Position numbers and translations under genes: made by a program
DNA from: Eutreptiella sp. 'Long Island Sound 2002'
Lineage: Eukaryota > Euglenozoa > Euglenophyceae > Eutreptiales > Eutreptiaceae
Direction: 5' to 3'
Length of the DNA: 64,000 nucleotides
Assembly (NCBI GenBank): GCA_964036045.1
Contig: OZ038392.1
Location: forward strand, 17,133,612-17,197,611
Shown: piece by piece, positions 11,401-24,400 of the stretch
Layout of the letters: each line of letters starts with the position of its first letter
Position numbering within the stretch: the stretch's first letter is position 1
The notes under the pieces: generated by a model
Told to the model about the DNA's origin: nothing
Database searches by the model: none
Seen by the model: only the letters and a program-made list of their open reading frames with translations

Positions 11401-14100
11401 AAAAAATTGCCGTTTTGGGGGCGAAAAGTGACAAAAAATCATGATTTTTGGGTAAAAGTTGGATTTTTCTTGGGCTGTTGAGTGGTTTGGAGGGGTTCCC
11501 ACCCTATTTTGAGGGTGCCGGACGCAGAAAAATCGGTTGTAGAGAGGTAAGGTGATGCCGGGTGCATGTTTTTTCCGTGGTCGTGGTAAAAAATTGCCAT
11601 TTTGGGGGCGAAAAGTGACAAAAAATCATGATTTTTGTGTAAAAGTTGGATTTTTCTGGGGCTGTTGAGTGGTTTGGAGGGGACCCCACCCTATTTTGAG
11701 GCTGCGGGACGCAGAAAAAGGGGTTGTAGGGAGGTAAGCTGGCGCCGGGTGCCCCCTTTTTTCCGTGGTGATGGTAAAAAATTGCTGTTTTGGGGGCGAA
11801 AAGTAACGAAAAATTGTGATTTTTTGGGTAAAATTTGGATTTTTCTGGCGCTGTTGAGTGGTTTGGAGAGGTCGTCACCCTATTTTGAGGATGCCAGACG
11901 CAGAAAAAGAGGTTGTACAGAGGTTAGGTGGCGCCGCATGCACATTTTTTCCGTGGTTATGGTAAAAAATTGCGTTTTGGGGGCGAAAAGTGACGAAGAA
12001 TCGTGATTTTTTGGTTTATTTCGGATTTTTTGGGGGCTGTTAAGTGGTTTGGAGGGATCACCACCCTATTTTGAGGTCACCGGATACGGAAGAAATCAGT
12101 TGTGGAAAGGTGAAGTGGCGTCGGGTGCACATTTTTTTTTGTGGTCATGGTAAAAAATTGCTGCTTTCAAGGCGAAAACAGATGAAAAATTGTTGGGTAA
12201 AATTTCCATTTTTCTGGGGCTGTTGAGGGGTCTGGAGGGGTCGCAAGCTATTTTTGACGGTTCCGGACGCAGAAAAAGGGGGTGTAGACAGGTAAGGAGG
12301 TACCAGGTGCACCCTTTTTCCGTGGTCATGGTAAAAAAAAAGCCGTTTTGAGGGCGAAAAGTGAAGAAAATCGTGATTTTTGGGTAAAATTTAGATTTGT
12401 ATGGGGTCTTTGAGTGGTATGCAGCTGTCGCCACCCTATTTTGAGGCCGCCGGACGCAGAAAAGGGGGTTATAGACGGGTACGGTTGCGCCCGGTGAACA
12501 TTTTTTCCGTGGTTATGGTACAGAAATTTCCGTTTGGACGGCGAAAAAGTGACGAAAAACCGTGATTTTTGGATAAAATGTGGACTTTTCTGGGGCTGTT
12601 GAGTGGTTTGGAGGGGTCATTACCCTATTTTGAGGATGCCGGAGTTGGGAAAAGTGGTTGTAAACAGGTACAGTGGCGCCAGATGCAGTGTTTTTCTTGG
12701 TCATTGCAAAACAGTTGCCATTTTCAGGGCGAAAAGTGACGAAAAAACGTGATTTTTGGATGAAGATTGGATTTTTCCGGGGCTGTTGAGTGGTTTCGAG
12801 AGGTCACCACCATATTTCGAGGATGCCAAACGCAGAAAAGGGGGTAGTAGAAAGGTAACGTGCGCCCGGTCCACTTGTTTCCCGTGGTCATGGAAGAAAA
12901 TTGCTGCTTTCAGGTGCACTTTTTGTCGTTCATCATTTTGGACTATTGCTGTTTTGAGGGTGAAAATGACGGAAAATCATGCTTTTTGTGTACCATTTGG
13001 CTGTTACGAGGGGCTGTTGGTTACTTTGGAGGGGTCACCACCCTATTTTGAGGGTGCTGGACGCCAAGAGAGGTGTTGTAGAAAGGTGAGGTGGCGCCGG
13101 GTGCCGTACGCCGCGACAGGGGAAGTGGAAAGTTAAGGTGGCACCATAGGTACCTTTTTTCCGTTGTCGTAGGGAAAAAATGCCGCTTTGAGGTCGCAAA
13201 ATGCTGAAAAATCGTGATTGTTGGGTAAAATTTAGCTTATTAAGGGGGGCTGTTGGGTAGGATTTGTCTGTTACAAGGGGCTGTTGGTTACTTTAGAGGG
13301 GTCACCACCCTATTTTGAGGGTGCCGGACGCCGAGAGAGTGGTTGTAGAAAGGTAAGGTGGCGCCAGGTGCCGGACGCCGCGACAAGGGATGTGGAAAGT
13401 TAAGGAGGCACCAGAGGTACCTTTTTTCCGTTGTCGTGGGAAAAAAATACTGCTTTGAGGTCGCAAAATGCTGAAAAGTCGTGATTGTTGGGTAAAATTT
13501 AGCTCGTTAAGGGGGCTGTCGGATTCTTTGGAGGGGTCATCACCTTATTTGGATGGTTGCGGATTTGCCTGTTTTGGATGAGGGAGTATTTTATTTTGAG
13601 AGTTCTGGACGCAGATGAAGGGGATGTAGAAAAGGAAGGCGGCAGCAGGTACATTGTTTTTTTTTTTTTTTTTTCGTTGTACTGATTTTTGGGTACATCC
13701 TATATTGTTTGGACGCTGTTGGGTGGTTTGGACGACGGAGTAGCCTAGTTTGCGGTGCCCGACACAGAAAAAGGTGTTTTCTGTAGGCAACATACTACCG
13801 CGTGTACCATTTTCGCCACGTTGTAGCGAAAACGTGCTGCTTTGAGGGTAGAAAGTGACCAAAAATCGTGATTGTTTGTGTACAATTTGTATTGTGTTGT
13901 ATTGTCTACTTTTGTTTTCTCTTGTCATGGTTAAAGATTGCGGTATTTAGGGCAAAAACTGACGTCAAATCGTAAGCTTTTGGTACACTTCGGATTGTCT
14001 AGAGGCTGTTCGGTGGTTTGGAGGGGTCAATGCCATATTTTGAGGGTGGCGGACAAAGAGGAAGTTGGGTTTAGAAATGTAGGGCGGCAGCATGGATCTC
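8490..14100. repeat. Satellite array, unit about 186 bp, about 27-30 copies
   Basis: A unit containing GTGACGCCGGGTGCAC, TTTTTTCCGTGGTCATGG, TCATGATTTTTGGGTAAAA, TTTTTCTGGGGCTGTTGAG and CCCTATTTTGAGGGTGCCGG repeats at about 186-bp spacing (for example near 8945, 9132 and 9318). The copies between roughly 8950 and 11700 are the most alike. Beyond 12500 they drift, and the last recognisable pieces near 13700 and 14030 are heavily decayed. Because 186 is a multiple of three, the - strand shows recurrent 60-residue open frames; these are periodic artefacts, not genes. Confidence 0.93.
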
Positions 14101-14345
14101 GACAACTTGGAAAAATATCGTCACGTGCGGCCAAGGGGTGCTGGGAATGGTATTTTTTTTTTTTTTTGCATTGTGTAAGCTCCTTGTGGCTGTGTTTGCT
14201 ACGCTTCTAATAGTATGAACTGTGTGCGGCGAGTACTGTATGCCTGTTCGCAGCTTTTTCCTTACTTCAACGTTAACGTACATGGTGTGCCATGATTTAT
14301 CGAATTTGTGTACAACCTTTGTGCTTTCAGCATTTGTCTATTTTA

Positions 14346-15262
14346 ATGACTCGGAAAAGAATGCACAAGGATGATACGTCTTATCATCCGCATCGTCCTG
14401 GGGGACGGCGCAAGGGTGCAGCACGGTCTACTCGGGCAGCACGATCGTCTACGCCCGGTGCCAAGCGTGGACGTCCGCCCAAGATCCGACTTGACCACGG
14501 CATCTCGGTACTTTCTGCAAATGCCACAAGCGAGGAGATTGTCGCGGCAGTATTACGTCTGCAACGCCCGTTAGACATTTTAGCGTGCACTGGACAATGT
14601 CTTGCTCTTGATGCGTCTTTGGAAGATATTCGGAGGGCATATCACCATGTATCGTTGAGGATACATCCCGATAAGGTTCCTACCGTAGCCGGAGCAACAG
14701 CTGCATTTCAACGCCTTCAAGAAGCTTACAGAGTGGCCATGCGGGATCCCGGTGCGCGATCACTAGAGAGTAGCTGTGGTATGTACCGTGTTGTATAGGT
14801 AACGTTATATGGCCATTGTTGTTGTGCTGTAAATCTTGAGTAGATTGTTGCCGTAGTGTCGAGAAGATGGTACTTCTTTACTCCTATGCAGACACTGCTT
14901 CATCGATTGGGTCCGATGTATCAGATATGTATTCCTCAGAGAGCTGTGACACTGAAGATTACGCCTCTTTCTCGCCGTTCTCGGCCGATGATTCCCAGTC
15001 TACAGACACGTTCGAGGCTTCATCTGTTAGCGAGGAGGACTTTATGTCTGTTGGAACATCTGACTCGGACGATGGACGTTCAGAGACTCCATCGGTCAGC
15101 CGTACGGACTTCACTTGTGAAGGTTCTTCAGATTCGGCGGAAGGGGCTGAATTCCCAGCCGAGTCGGATGTTCCTTCTGATATGTATGATGAGGAGAGCG
15201 GCGGTATGTATGGTTGTGCAATGGTGAATCGTTATGTATGGTTGTGCAATGGTGAACCCTAA
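14346..15262 (+). CDS. J-domain (DnaJ-like) protein with acidic serine-rich tail, two exons
   Basis: J proteins stimulate the ATPase of Hsp70 chaperones through an invariant HPD motif. The predicted protein starts at 14346 (an upstream Met at 14292 is possible). It has a basic N-terminus with an AT-hook-like KRGRPPK. The J domain follows, with LDASLEDIRRAYHHVS, then HPD at residues 107-109 (14664-14672), then AFQRLQEAYRVA. An intron at 14779-14891 (GTATGT...TATGCAG) joins the frames exactly, G|AC giving Asp. It leads to a tail rich in Ser, Asp and Glu. A second donor-like GTATGT occurs at 15204, so the 3' end is uncertain. The gene lies 150 bp upstream of, and points the same way as, the giant replication protein, suggesting a helper role. 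The J domain is confident; the splicing is inferred. Confidence 0.7.
14779..14891 (+). other. Probable spliceosomal intron in the J-domain gene
   Basis: Begins GTATGT and ends TATGCAG, 113 bp. Removal keeps frame at phase 1 and connects the J domain with the acidic tail. The same GTATGT donor appears in the gene at 27475. Confidence 0.6.
15206..15259 (+). repeat. Short direct duplication, about 27 bp twice
   Basis: The word TATGTATGGTTGTGCAATGG followed by TGAA occurs twice in a row at the end of the acidic tail, right at a possible splice donor. It may be a slippage product that alters the C-terminus. Confidence 0.7.
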
Positions 15263-15409
15263 TCGAATTGGCATCATTTAACGCATTATCATCGGTATTG
15301 TGCATACGTGGGTGCATTGTAGAGAGCACAAAGTGGCTTTGCATTGATAAGTTGGAGAAATTCTCGAATTTTTTCGTTCGTTTAAGGAAATCGGGAAGGT
15401 ACGCGCGTC

Positions 15410-18400
15410 ATGCCGACGGCGCTGGAGGCCAAGATCCGCCAAAGTGTCGGTCTGTACAACAATGGCTGGCTATATTTCAACACAATTGTCAAGGAGTACG
15501 ACAAGTGGTTACAGTTGCGGCCATTTGATGCGGCGGGTATAGAGCTGTGCCGTCTATGTGGTCGCAACGGCGTTCCGCTTGTGCATCCGTGGACGTTTCA
15601 GTCCTTTGTCGGCACCAATTTGCTGCAGCAGTCGGCGAGTGTTTCCGAGGTCCGCCGTCGTGTGCGACAGCTACTAACGAGCGATGTCTCCGGTGCATGC
15701 AAGTGGGTCGGCCATCATGCAAAGTTTGATTGTAAGATCGTACCGCGGCAGAGTAGCCGTTTCTTTGTGTCTCCGCGCGTTTGTGTGGAGGATCTGTGCT
15801 GGTTCTTCTGGCATCATTGCGTACCTCGTGTACATCGCGGGTCAGCCGCGTCGCGTGTTGAGATACACCGGGCCATTTCTTGGCCCTCCCTAATTGGGTT
15901 TTGGCTGTCAAGCCAGCATATATCCACTGTTGAGGAAGTATGGTCGTTGCTGCCGCCAGACGTTCGTCAATGTTGGATGATAGTTGAAGAGTGGGTCGCC
16001 CAAAAGCAGGAGTCGGGCGATATTGTCCGGTCCCAGCCTGTGGTCGGGAGCCGTGTACCGCCTGTGACACGGCCAATGATGAGGAGCATCGAGGCGCTTC
16101 GCCGTAAGTGCCGGCAGCAAGCGAGCACGCGGTGTGTTTCGTGCCGCCTGAGTTTGTTTCCCGAGGAAGTGGATGGTGTGCAACTATTGGCGACCTCCGA
16201 CTACATGTGGCTGAACAAAGGTGGGCCCGGGGAACTCCGGAAACGTCTCCTGGGTGATGCGTCGCGCGACTTGAAGGGAGGCATGGTGTTGTGCGAAGGG
16301 TGGAGACTGTTGTGGAGAACATTTTACGGCTTCGTCATCATGGCCCGAGTGTGGATTTGCGAACGACGTGGCCTTGTGGTATCTGCCTGTGTATTTTGCG
16401 TACAGAACCCGGAACTTCACCACTTTGTCACCCCGAGACCACCTCCTGAGTTGTTTCAGCCGGCACGGATGTCGCTATACGGAGAAGAAGACGACGACGA
16501 TGTATGGTTGCAGCCAGGCAACGGGGTCGATCTAGGATTTCTGGGTGTCGTACGCCTTGTAGACCTTACAATGAAGGCCTCCCGTGTGTGCTACCGCCAA
16601 GGGGATCCTGGGCGACCAGGGAACCTCGTCTTTCGAGTTCTTCGCGTCCGTGGAGATAGCCGTGGGGCCTCGACGGCTTTTTTTTCTATGACACCAGCCC
16701 GGCATATCGCTGCGCGGTTCGCCATTCTCGGACCGACAAGACACGAATGGATCCGTTGCACCGTGTACGAGCGACCGGACCTGGCCATATGGTGGAAGGA
16801 GCTGAAAGCTCGCGGAGAGATGGATGATGCATACGACATTGGCCCTGACGTACGAGTAGAACATCCTGAAGGCGTATGGCTTGCGGAGGCAGCCGAGCGA
16901 CGACGGCGACGTGAAGAGTTGCTTGGTGGGCGGCGAGCTGTAAGAGAGGCGGTGGCTGCGACACTGCGTGGTGACGGATCCTCGGGAGGGGCATCTGCAC
17001 ATGGCCTCCCGTCGGGTGGGGGAGCCGCGCCGGCTACGCAAAGCACAACCGCCGCCAGGCAGAGGACGTATGTACGGACACGGGCAGCTTCGGACGCATT
17101 TGACGCGTCCCTTGCCTCGACGGGTGCATTCCAGGGTCCGACCTCCTCCGAGGCTACGTCTGATCCCCACATGGCATCCAGACCATGTTATACCGGTCCC
17201 GAAAGGCATCATGATGCACCGCCGGGTCTTATGAACACGGGGAATGCGGCACATATTAATTGCTTTATACAAGCAATCTGCAGCATTGGTACTCTGCGGG
17301 ACGCATTGGTGATGGCACCTCCTCCTACAGACGGTAGGGATCTTTTGAGTGCTGAGTTGCGTCGTTCCTTGCGAGAGGTGGTAATCGCAGTGGATGGAGG
17401 AAATGGGCCGTCACGCACTGCGCTGCGTGCTGTGCGGGCCGCTGTCCTGCAGATGTCTGTCCGCTACCGAGTTCCCGGAGTGACGCTTGTACCTGGGAGA
17501 TTGCGGTTAGGAAGCTGGCACGTGGAGGATAAGTCTCTTGACGTTGAGGCTGTCTTCAACATGCTCTCGGTCGAGGTGTTCAAGTCTGCAGTGCGCGTAG
17601 ATGCGAAGGCGGATGTTCGCTGTTTGAGATGCGGCGCGGTTTCTACAGAGAAGGTCGACGATGGGTGTACCGTGCAACTCACGTCCCGTGATCCGCGATG
17701 TCCATCACTCCAGAACCTGTTGCACCTGCACTGGAGAGACTACGGGTGCTCGGTGGCGTGCAAGACGTCGGGATGCGCACCTTGGAACCCTTCGCTTCAA
17801 CAGCATGGTACTTGTGCGGCCATCGGTGTTCCTTCCGTCGTAGCCGTGGGGCGTGTTCTGGTTGTCGCCCTCGGGCAGAGTGAGGTGAAAAAGGGTAAGG
17901 AAGTGCCGCGTGACCCGCAACAACGTGTGACGATCAGTGAGATGGTACGCGTCCCGCTGCGCGGTGCTGGAGCTCCGCTGCGGTATGTTATCCGCGGTCT
18001 AATCGAGCGAGCTTCGGGTAGCGAGGGCTGGGTTGCTACGGTTCGGGGCCCGGATCTTGCACGGTGGTACCGCTGTGCTGATACGGAGGTCTGTGAGGTG
18101 CCATTTCCCGCCGTAGCGTCACCGGTGCTCGTCTTCTACGAACGTGTGCCGCGTTCACCCCCGCCGACGCGCGGAGCGAGCGATGCAACCTCTCAAGGCA
18201 TGCGACGTACTGATGCAGCATCTACAAACATTATCATTGAACCCTCTGCGGACGAAGAGATGGAGGACCAAGCGGACACCGTTTTGGTTCCCCGTACGGG
18301 CACAGGTGCTACGGAATCCTCTTGTGCTACACCAAGTGCTGGAGAAGGGACGAACACGTCAGCGGCAAGGGCGCCGGTCACCGCGGATGAACCATCTCTG

Positions 18401-21400
18401 GCTGTACAACTTTTATCATCGCCGCTTGCGGAAGAACGAGATCCGGGTTGCTACACCGAGGAGATGGCGCAAGAAGGTGGGGATCAACAGCGGCGCTCTG
18501 CGGTAGCTCCGCAGGCGCGGCAGGAGGGTAGGCCTTGCACATTGCCACTTTCTTGCGGCGTGCAGCCTTGCGGGCTTGCGAATGTCGGCAACACATGCTA
18601 CCTCAACAGTTTACTGCAATGCATTCTAGCGTGCGCGCCACTTCGCGATCACTTTCTGACTGTCGACCCCTCAACATGGGACGAGTTCGCTGCTCATCCG
18701 GGCGAGAATGCAAGGTCTGCGCTGCGGCGTGCAAGATCGTTGGACTTGTTTCGTGCCGTTCAGGCAGCTGTGCGGCGGATGGATTCCGGAGGACCCGTAC
18801 ACTGTGGTTTACTGAATACCCTGCGGAATCGTGCGCTCCAGCTGGTTTGCGACTATGGATACAGAGGTGTTGAGGTCGACGAGCACGAGGGTTTTCGTGT
18901 GCTGATGGGGCTGTTGGCCGCCGAGGACGTGTTTGATGTTCTTGCCCATTCTTGTTTCCAGTCCGTTGTCAATGCTACCGTCAGCACGCAGCGTGTTTGT
19001 CAGCGGTGCTCGCGTGTCAGGGACATCCGCCCCGAGGACTTGGCCGTTGTTGAGCTACCGAGGCCGCGTGACGGTCAGCGATCACCGATGGATCTGGTAG
19101 CCATGTACTTGAGCCCGCGCCCAATTGAGGAAACCGTGTGCGAGAACGCTGCATGTCGCTATTGGGACACTGTCGGAGGTGCTTGGCGACCCTATGAAGC
19201 GAATGAGCGGAGGTACTTCATCGAAGCACCCGATGTGTTGGTTTTTAGTGTGCCCCAGGCAAGGGGCACGCATGAGCACGCGCAAATTATCGGTCACAGC
19301 GTGCAGTTGACTGAGATGCTTGACCTACCGGTGTTGCATGCGGATAACCCTGTGTTGTACCAATTGCATGGTGTTGTGGTACCGCTTCCGGGACATTGGA
19401 TTGCATACGCCCGTCGCCGTTTGACAAATACTTGGTATCTTTGCGACGATCTCTCTGCGGCTGAAGCCCCATTACCTGAGGAAATTGCTTGCAGTATGTT
19501 GTTCTACGTCCGGCTTGAGAGCGTCGAAGCTGATCAAATTGCACAAGACGCAGCAGTTGTAACAGCGCGGGCCGCACCCGGCGCGACAAGGATGCACGAC
19601 CCCACGGAGCCGTTTCATGTGGCATCGCGAGTTGTTGGTGGTCGACGAGAACCCAATGAGGTTGATGTGGTGATCGATGTTGATGCCGACGAGGCGGTTG
19701 ACATGGATATCGACGTGGAAGACGATGCCGCAGTTCCGCGAGGGCGCATGCGTAAAGGGCGTGTGGTTGTTGATGATGTCGATGAGGACGTCCCCGTGGG
19801 TGTGGACGCGGCCGACCATACTATTCCTCTCGAAGACAGTACGTGTGCACAAAAATCAACGTGTTCGCAGCAGCGGCCGCCGCTTCGAACAGAAGAACGA
19901 TATGGCGAGGCGCATGTAGCATCCGATCGTGGCGTGTATCTTGGAGCTTTCGATGACCTTGAAGGCGTGTCGGATGAAGATGATGATGGCAAGCCATCGG
20001 CGTCCGGGTCGTCCAGTGCCGGAGACTATCCGGAGACAGAGTTCTCATCTGGAGATGAGCAACGAAGTTGTTGCGATAGCGAGGAAGCTGATGATGCCTC
20101 AGACGAGGACGAGCAAACGCATGAGATGCGCGCCGCGCGAGCCATGTTTGCCGGCATGTCGCGAGGAGAGGATGACGCGAGCGAAGAAGAGGAAGTCGAA
20201 GAAGATGTCCATGTAGACGATGCTACGGGAGAGTACGAAGAGGCTGAAGAGCAGGTCGGTCGCCGCGATCGTGCCCTGGAGTCCGGCTTGATACATCTGC
20301 TCATGAATAGCGTTCCCGGTGGTATTATGGCTTCCAAGCAACGGAGAAACAAGAAGTGGCTAGATCTGCTTGAACGAGTCCAAGCGCGGGTTCCGTCCAC
20401 GGGGGAAGAGTTTTGGGAGTACCTTCCAGCACAGGCGTACCGGTGGCTGTACCGACAACGGACACCGTCAGGTCACTTCGTAGGAGTCATGCCCACACGA
20501 CTTTACGTTGCCAGGCGTGCCTTGGAGGACGGGTTTGTTACGCCCGAGCGGATGTCGTACGAAAAAATGCTCGGGCTTGAGGGTCCGGAGCCGTATGATC
20601 CGGTGATGCGGTCGTACCTCTTCGCGCTGAACATTGCCCGTAAAATGGAGACTGGGGCGTCGGTGCGATACGTCAAGAGGGGATTGCGGGGAGCTCTGCA
20701 CCACAAAGAGTCCATGAATGAGCTTAGCGCCCGCTTTGGTGACCAGATATTGCCGGGAATGCCCATGTCAGGGTCTGATGTCCGCACCGGAGTCGCTGAG
20801 CTGGCAGCTCTCGACAAGTGTGAAGGGCCCGCCGCATACTTTGTGACGATTACGCTCGCCATGGATCGCTTTCCGGGTATTGACGACATTTGGAATGCCA
20901 TTGTCAAGCATCCTAACACGAATCCTTCGCCGCACCTCCCGTACCTGAGCCGGTGCTGGAACCGGGCAAGGCAGTCGTTGTATGAATGGATCATGCTTGG
21001 CGAGGAGCGCCCGTTCGGCAATGTGCGGCTTGTGGCGCGCAATACGGACTTTCAAATTGGCCAAGGGGGCCAGAATGCGCGGGGTAACTTGGGGCACGAC
21101 CACACGAAGATCTGGACCGATGATCCGATCATGCATCCTGACCCCGCTGTGCGGACGGCTGCGCGCGAGGCGGTGTCGGCGCGGGTGACGGCAGATCTGT
21201 ACGACTTGCTTCGTGAAGCAATGGGTGACGCTTTGGAGAGTGAGATGGCGTCCCTGTTTGATCGAGCTGCCGGTACGCGAGATGAAAGCGGAAACCAGAT
21301 CCACCACCACACGTTTTCTTGCACCGACAACGAGGGAAACACGCGGTGCGGTGTGCCGCAGCGGAGTCGGACCGTAGCCGAGTTCGTTGAGATCAAAATC

Positions 21401-24400
21401 ACCGTACCGGAGCACGTTGCTGATCTGCTGGAGAGAATGCGCGGTGTGGCACACCGCGATGTCGAGTCGGGAGAGCTAAAGCTGTGTGACTGGCTCCGCG
21501 GCGGACGCTATCAGCCGCGGCGTGGCGCCGCCTTCCCGATGGGGATTCCCATCAACATACCGACGTACCGCGCCACGGGGGGTAGCCACATGTGCGGTAT
21601 CCATTGCGATGAGGGGCATTTCGCCAACTCCTATCTCGTGAACTACCAAGCTGGACAAGAGGAGCGAACGCTTGTACGGTACACACCCCGCGACGAGGGC
21701 CGCGCGCGGCTCGAGTTTATCGACAGACATTTGAGAAAGCGGATTGCAGCAATGGAAAAGGAAAAGAAGAAGGACCGTCGGCAGACGCGGGAGTGCATCC
21801 CTGAACCGGAGCTTGTGGCTCTGCTGCAGCAGGAGCCCATCATGGAGGTTTTGGAGGTGGTAGACTGGGAGAGAGGCGATATCCGCCCAATTGAGTTCGT
21901 GCACTACAGCACGGCGCTACCGAGCGAGCGCTATGTACGCCCGCGGCCAGTGAACACCGATGCGGCGGAGCGAGCAGATCCGGGGCCGTTGTTTGGCGGG
22001 CCGCGCGCGGCAGAGGACATATTGGCAACTGTCGAGCTCTTTCTGCCACCTCGGTGCATGCCCTCGCTCGGGCAGCTGCGGGTGTATGTGCGAGACCGTG
22101 GTAGCGACAAGTGTCCCGATCGACCGGCCGTGTACAACATGGGCCCGCCGGCGTTGTGCGCGCTGGGGCAACTTCCGATGAAGGTTTTCAACGAGGTGGC
22201 CATCCATCACGAGGACGACAAATTGCCGCATGACGAGAGGCCCTTGCCGTGGCAAGAGGGGGTGCCCTGTGGCCTTTGGGCGGCATACCGCGGCTTCTAC
22301 GGTTTGCGCGGTGAGCGGTGGTTCTTGCGGCCTGCGTTTATCTACCATCCGAGATACGAACATCTCGTTCAACGGGTGTTTCTAGATAAAATGAGGCAGC
22401 CGGAGTTGCTTGCGACCATCCGCGAGCATTGGCACCGCGGGACCCGTTTACCACCTCGCGAGGTGTTGGACTATGTGGAGTGGCCTATAGGCCGTGCCAT
22501 TGGTGTGACGCGCCATGTAGAGCCGCGGAACGAGCTACAATGGCTCGTCCACACAGCGTTGGCAAGCGACACATCGTTTGACGACGAAGTGGCTCTCTTC
22601 GCCGATGGCGCGTACACTGCAGCGCAGCGGGCATTGTCAGAGGACCGCGTGGGGTGTGCGCTGGAGGGAGAAGTCATTGATGTCTTGGAGCGATTTTTCC
22701 GCTGCGAGCTCCGGCACTGGGGATATCCCTACCGACGTACGTGGAAGGTGCTTGTGCGTTCCAACGAAGCCTTCGGCAACCTGCTCGCAGGCAGTGGCAT
22801 TCCGATGACCGCTGCTCAGCGTTTTTTCCTTCCCATTCTCGAGCACGACCTGGACGAGGAGCATTGTAAGCAGTATCGAGATTTCGAGACAGCGGTCGCA
22901 GCGCGCCACCGCGAGGCTGCAGAGGAGTGGTGCTCAGTTCGCACTGCGGCTCTTGCGCTCGGTGCCGCAGCGAGCGAGGACGGCATGCTAGTACGAGCCC
23001 ATCGCGAGGTCCATGGCTTCGAGATGTCAGATCAGGCTTGGGATGAGCAGCTGCGCGGCTATGCGCGCATTGGCGACCGGCTCCGTTCCCTCCGTCGGAC
23101 GGCTGTTCGGCCGGGATCGGAAGAGCTCTCCCGTGACGGTGCATGGGTGTTGAAGCAATACATCAACCCGCTTGTTATCATTGGTGCTGCGGGTACCGGG
23201 AAGTCGTACCTTGCGCAAGCATTGCACGCCCTATGCGACCGTCTTCGGTTGAAGTGGGAGGTCACGTCGATCATGGCATTCATGGCAGTGATGGCCGGTG
23301 GCATGCACGCCCATGCGCTTGGTCGGTTCCACAAGGATGACAGCGGGTGTACCGCCGCACGAATGGCCGAGTACGGGATGACCCGTTTGCGCACTTGTCC
23401 GGTATTGCGCCGGTATTTGCAAGAACTAGACGTGCTCTTCATCTCTGAGTACGGCAATTGGACAGACCGCCTCATCACAGCCTTCGATATGCTGTTGCGA
23501 GAAGTGCGGCGAAGCAGCCACCCGTTCGGAAATTTAATGATTATCGCCGACGGTGATCATTACCAGGTTAAGCCGATATGTGACCATGGTGAGAGTAGTG
23601 CATTGTCTTGTATGCTGACCACAAGTTTGTTCTCCTCGCTGCGTCTACGTCATCTAGTCCGTTGCCGCGACCCTGCTTTGGCGGAGGTACAAGATATCTT
23701 ACGGCAGGTAACACCAAGCAATGAACAAATCAAGACGTTGAAGCACCTGCTTGAACAGCATTGTCACGTAAACTGCATCCCAGACGACTCCGTGGGGGCC
23801 GTGCGCTTCTTTGCGCACAAGGATGCCGTTCGGGAGTACAACGAGGGACGCGCGGCCAACGTGCCCGCAAAAGATAAGTACACGTTTGCGTGCACTGATC
23901 AAGAGGTACGGCATTTTCAGAGCTGCGACCTCACAGATAAAACCCGAAAGACCGCAGAGCGCATACTAGACTCACACACGGACTACGTACGGAGGTTGAC
24001 AGTATGGCGCGGGATGCAAGTCATGTATCGGGGTACGTGCCGGGACCGTGATGCCGGGGTGGTGAAATGCGCAATGGGCAAGGTGACGGATTGGTCGGAC
24101 GGGGTTGGAGATGGTCTGGCGTGGGTGGATGTGCTACTCGAACGCCCGCGCCGCCACACCCGGCCGGTTCGGTTCCGTCCGATTGAGTCTGAGGCCATCA
24201 CGGGTCCTGAGGGTCGGATGATCACCCGAACACAGATCCCTTTGATCCCGGCCGAGTGCTGGACGCTGCACATGGGGATGGGGATGACATTCGACGCCGT
24301 GGCGAGTGAACTTGTAAAGTCCGACCGCAGCCGTCGGATGTGGGACCGTGGCCAGTGGTACATGTTCATGCTGCGGGTTCATTACTTATCAAATGTGTGG

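Noticed and set aside
9025-12434. Recurrent 60- to 145-residue open frames on the - strand
   Set aside because: They repeat every 186 bp because the satellite unit is a multiple of three; not a multigene family.
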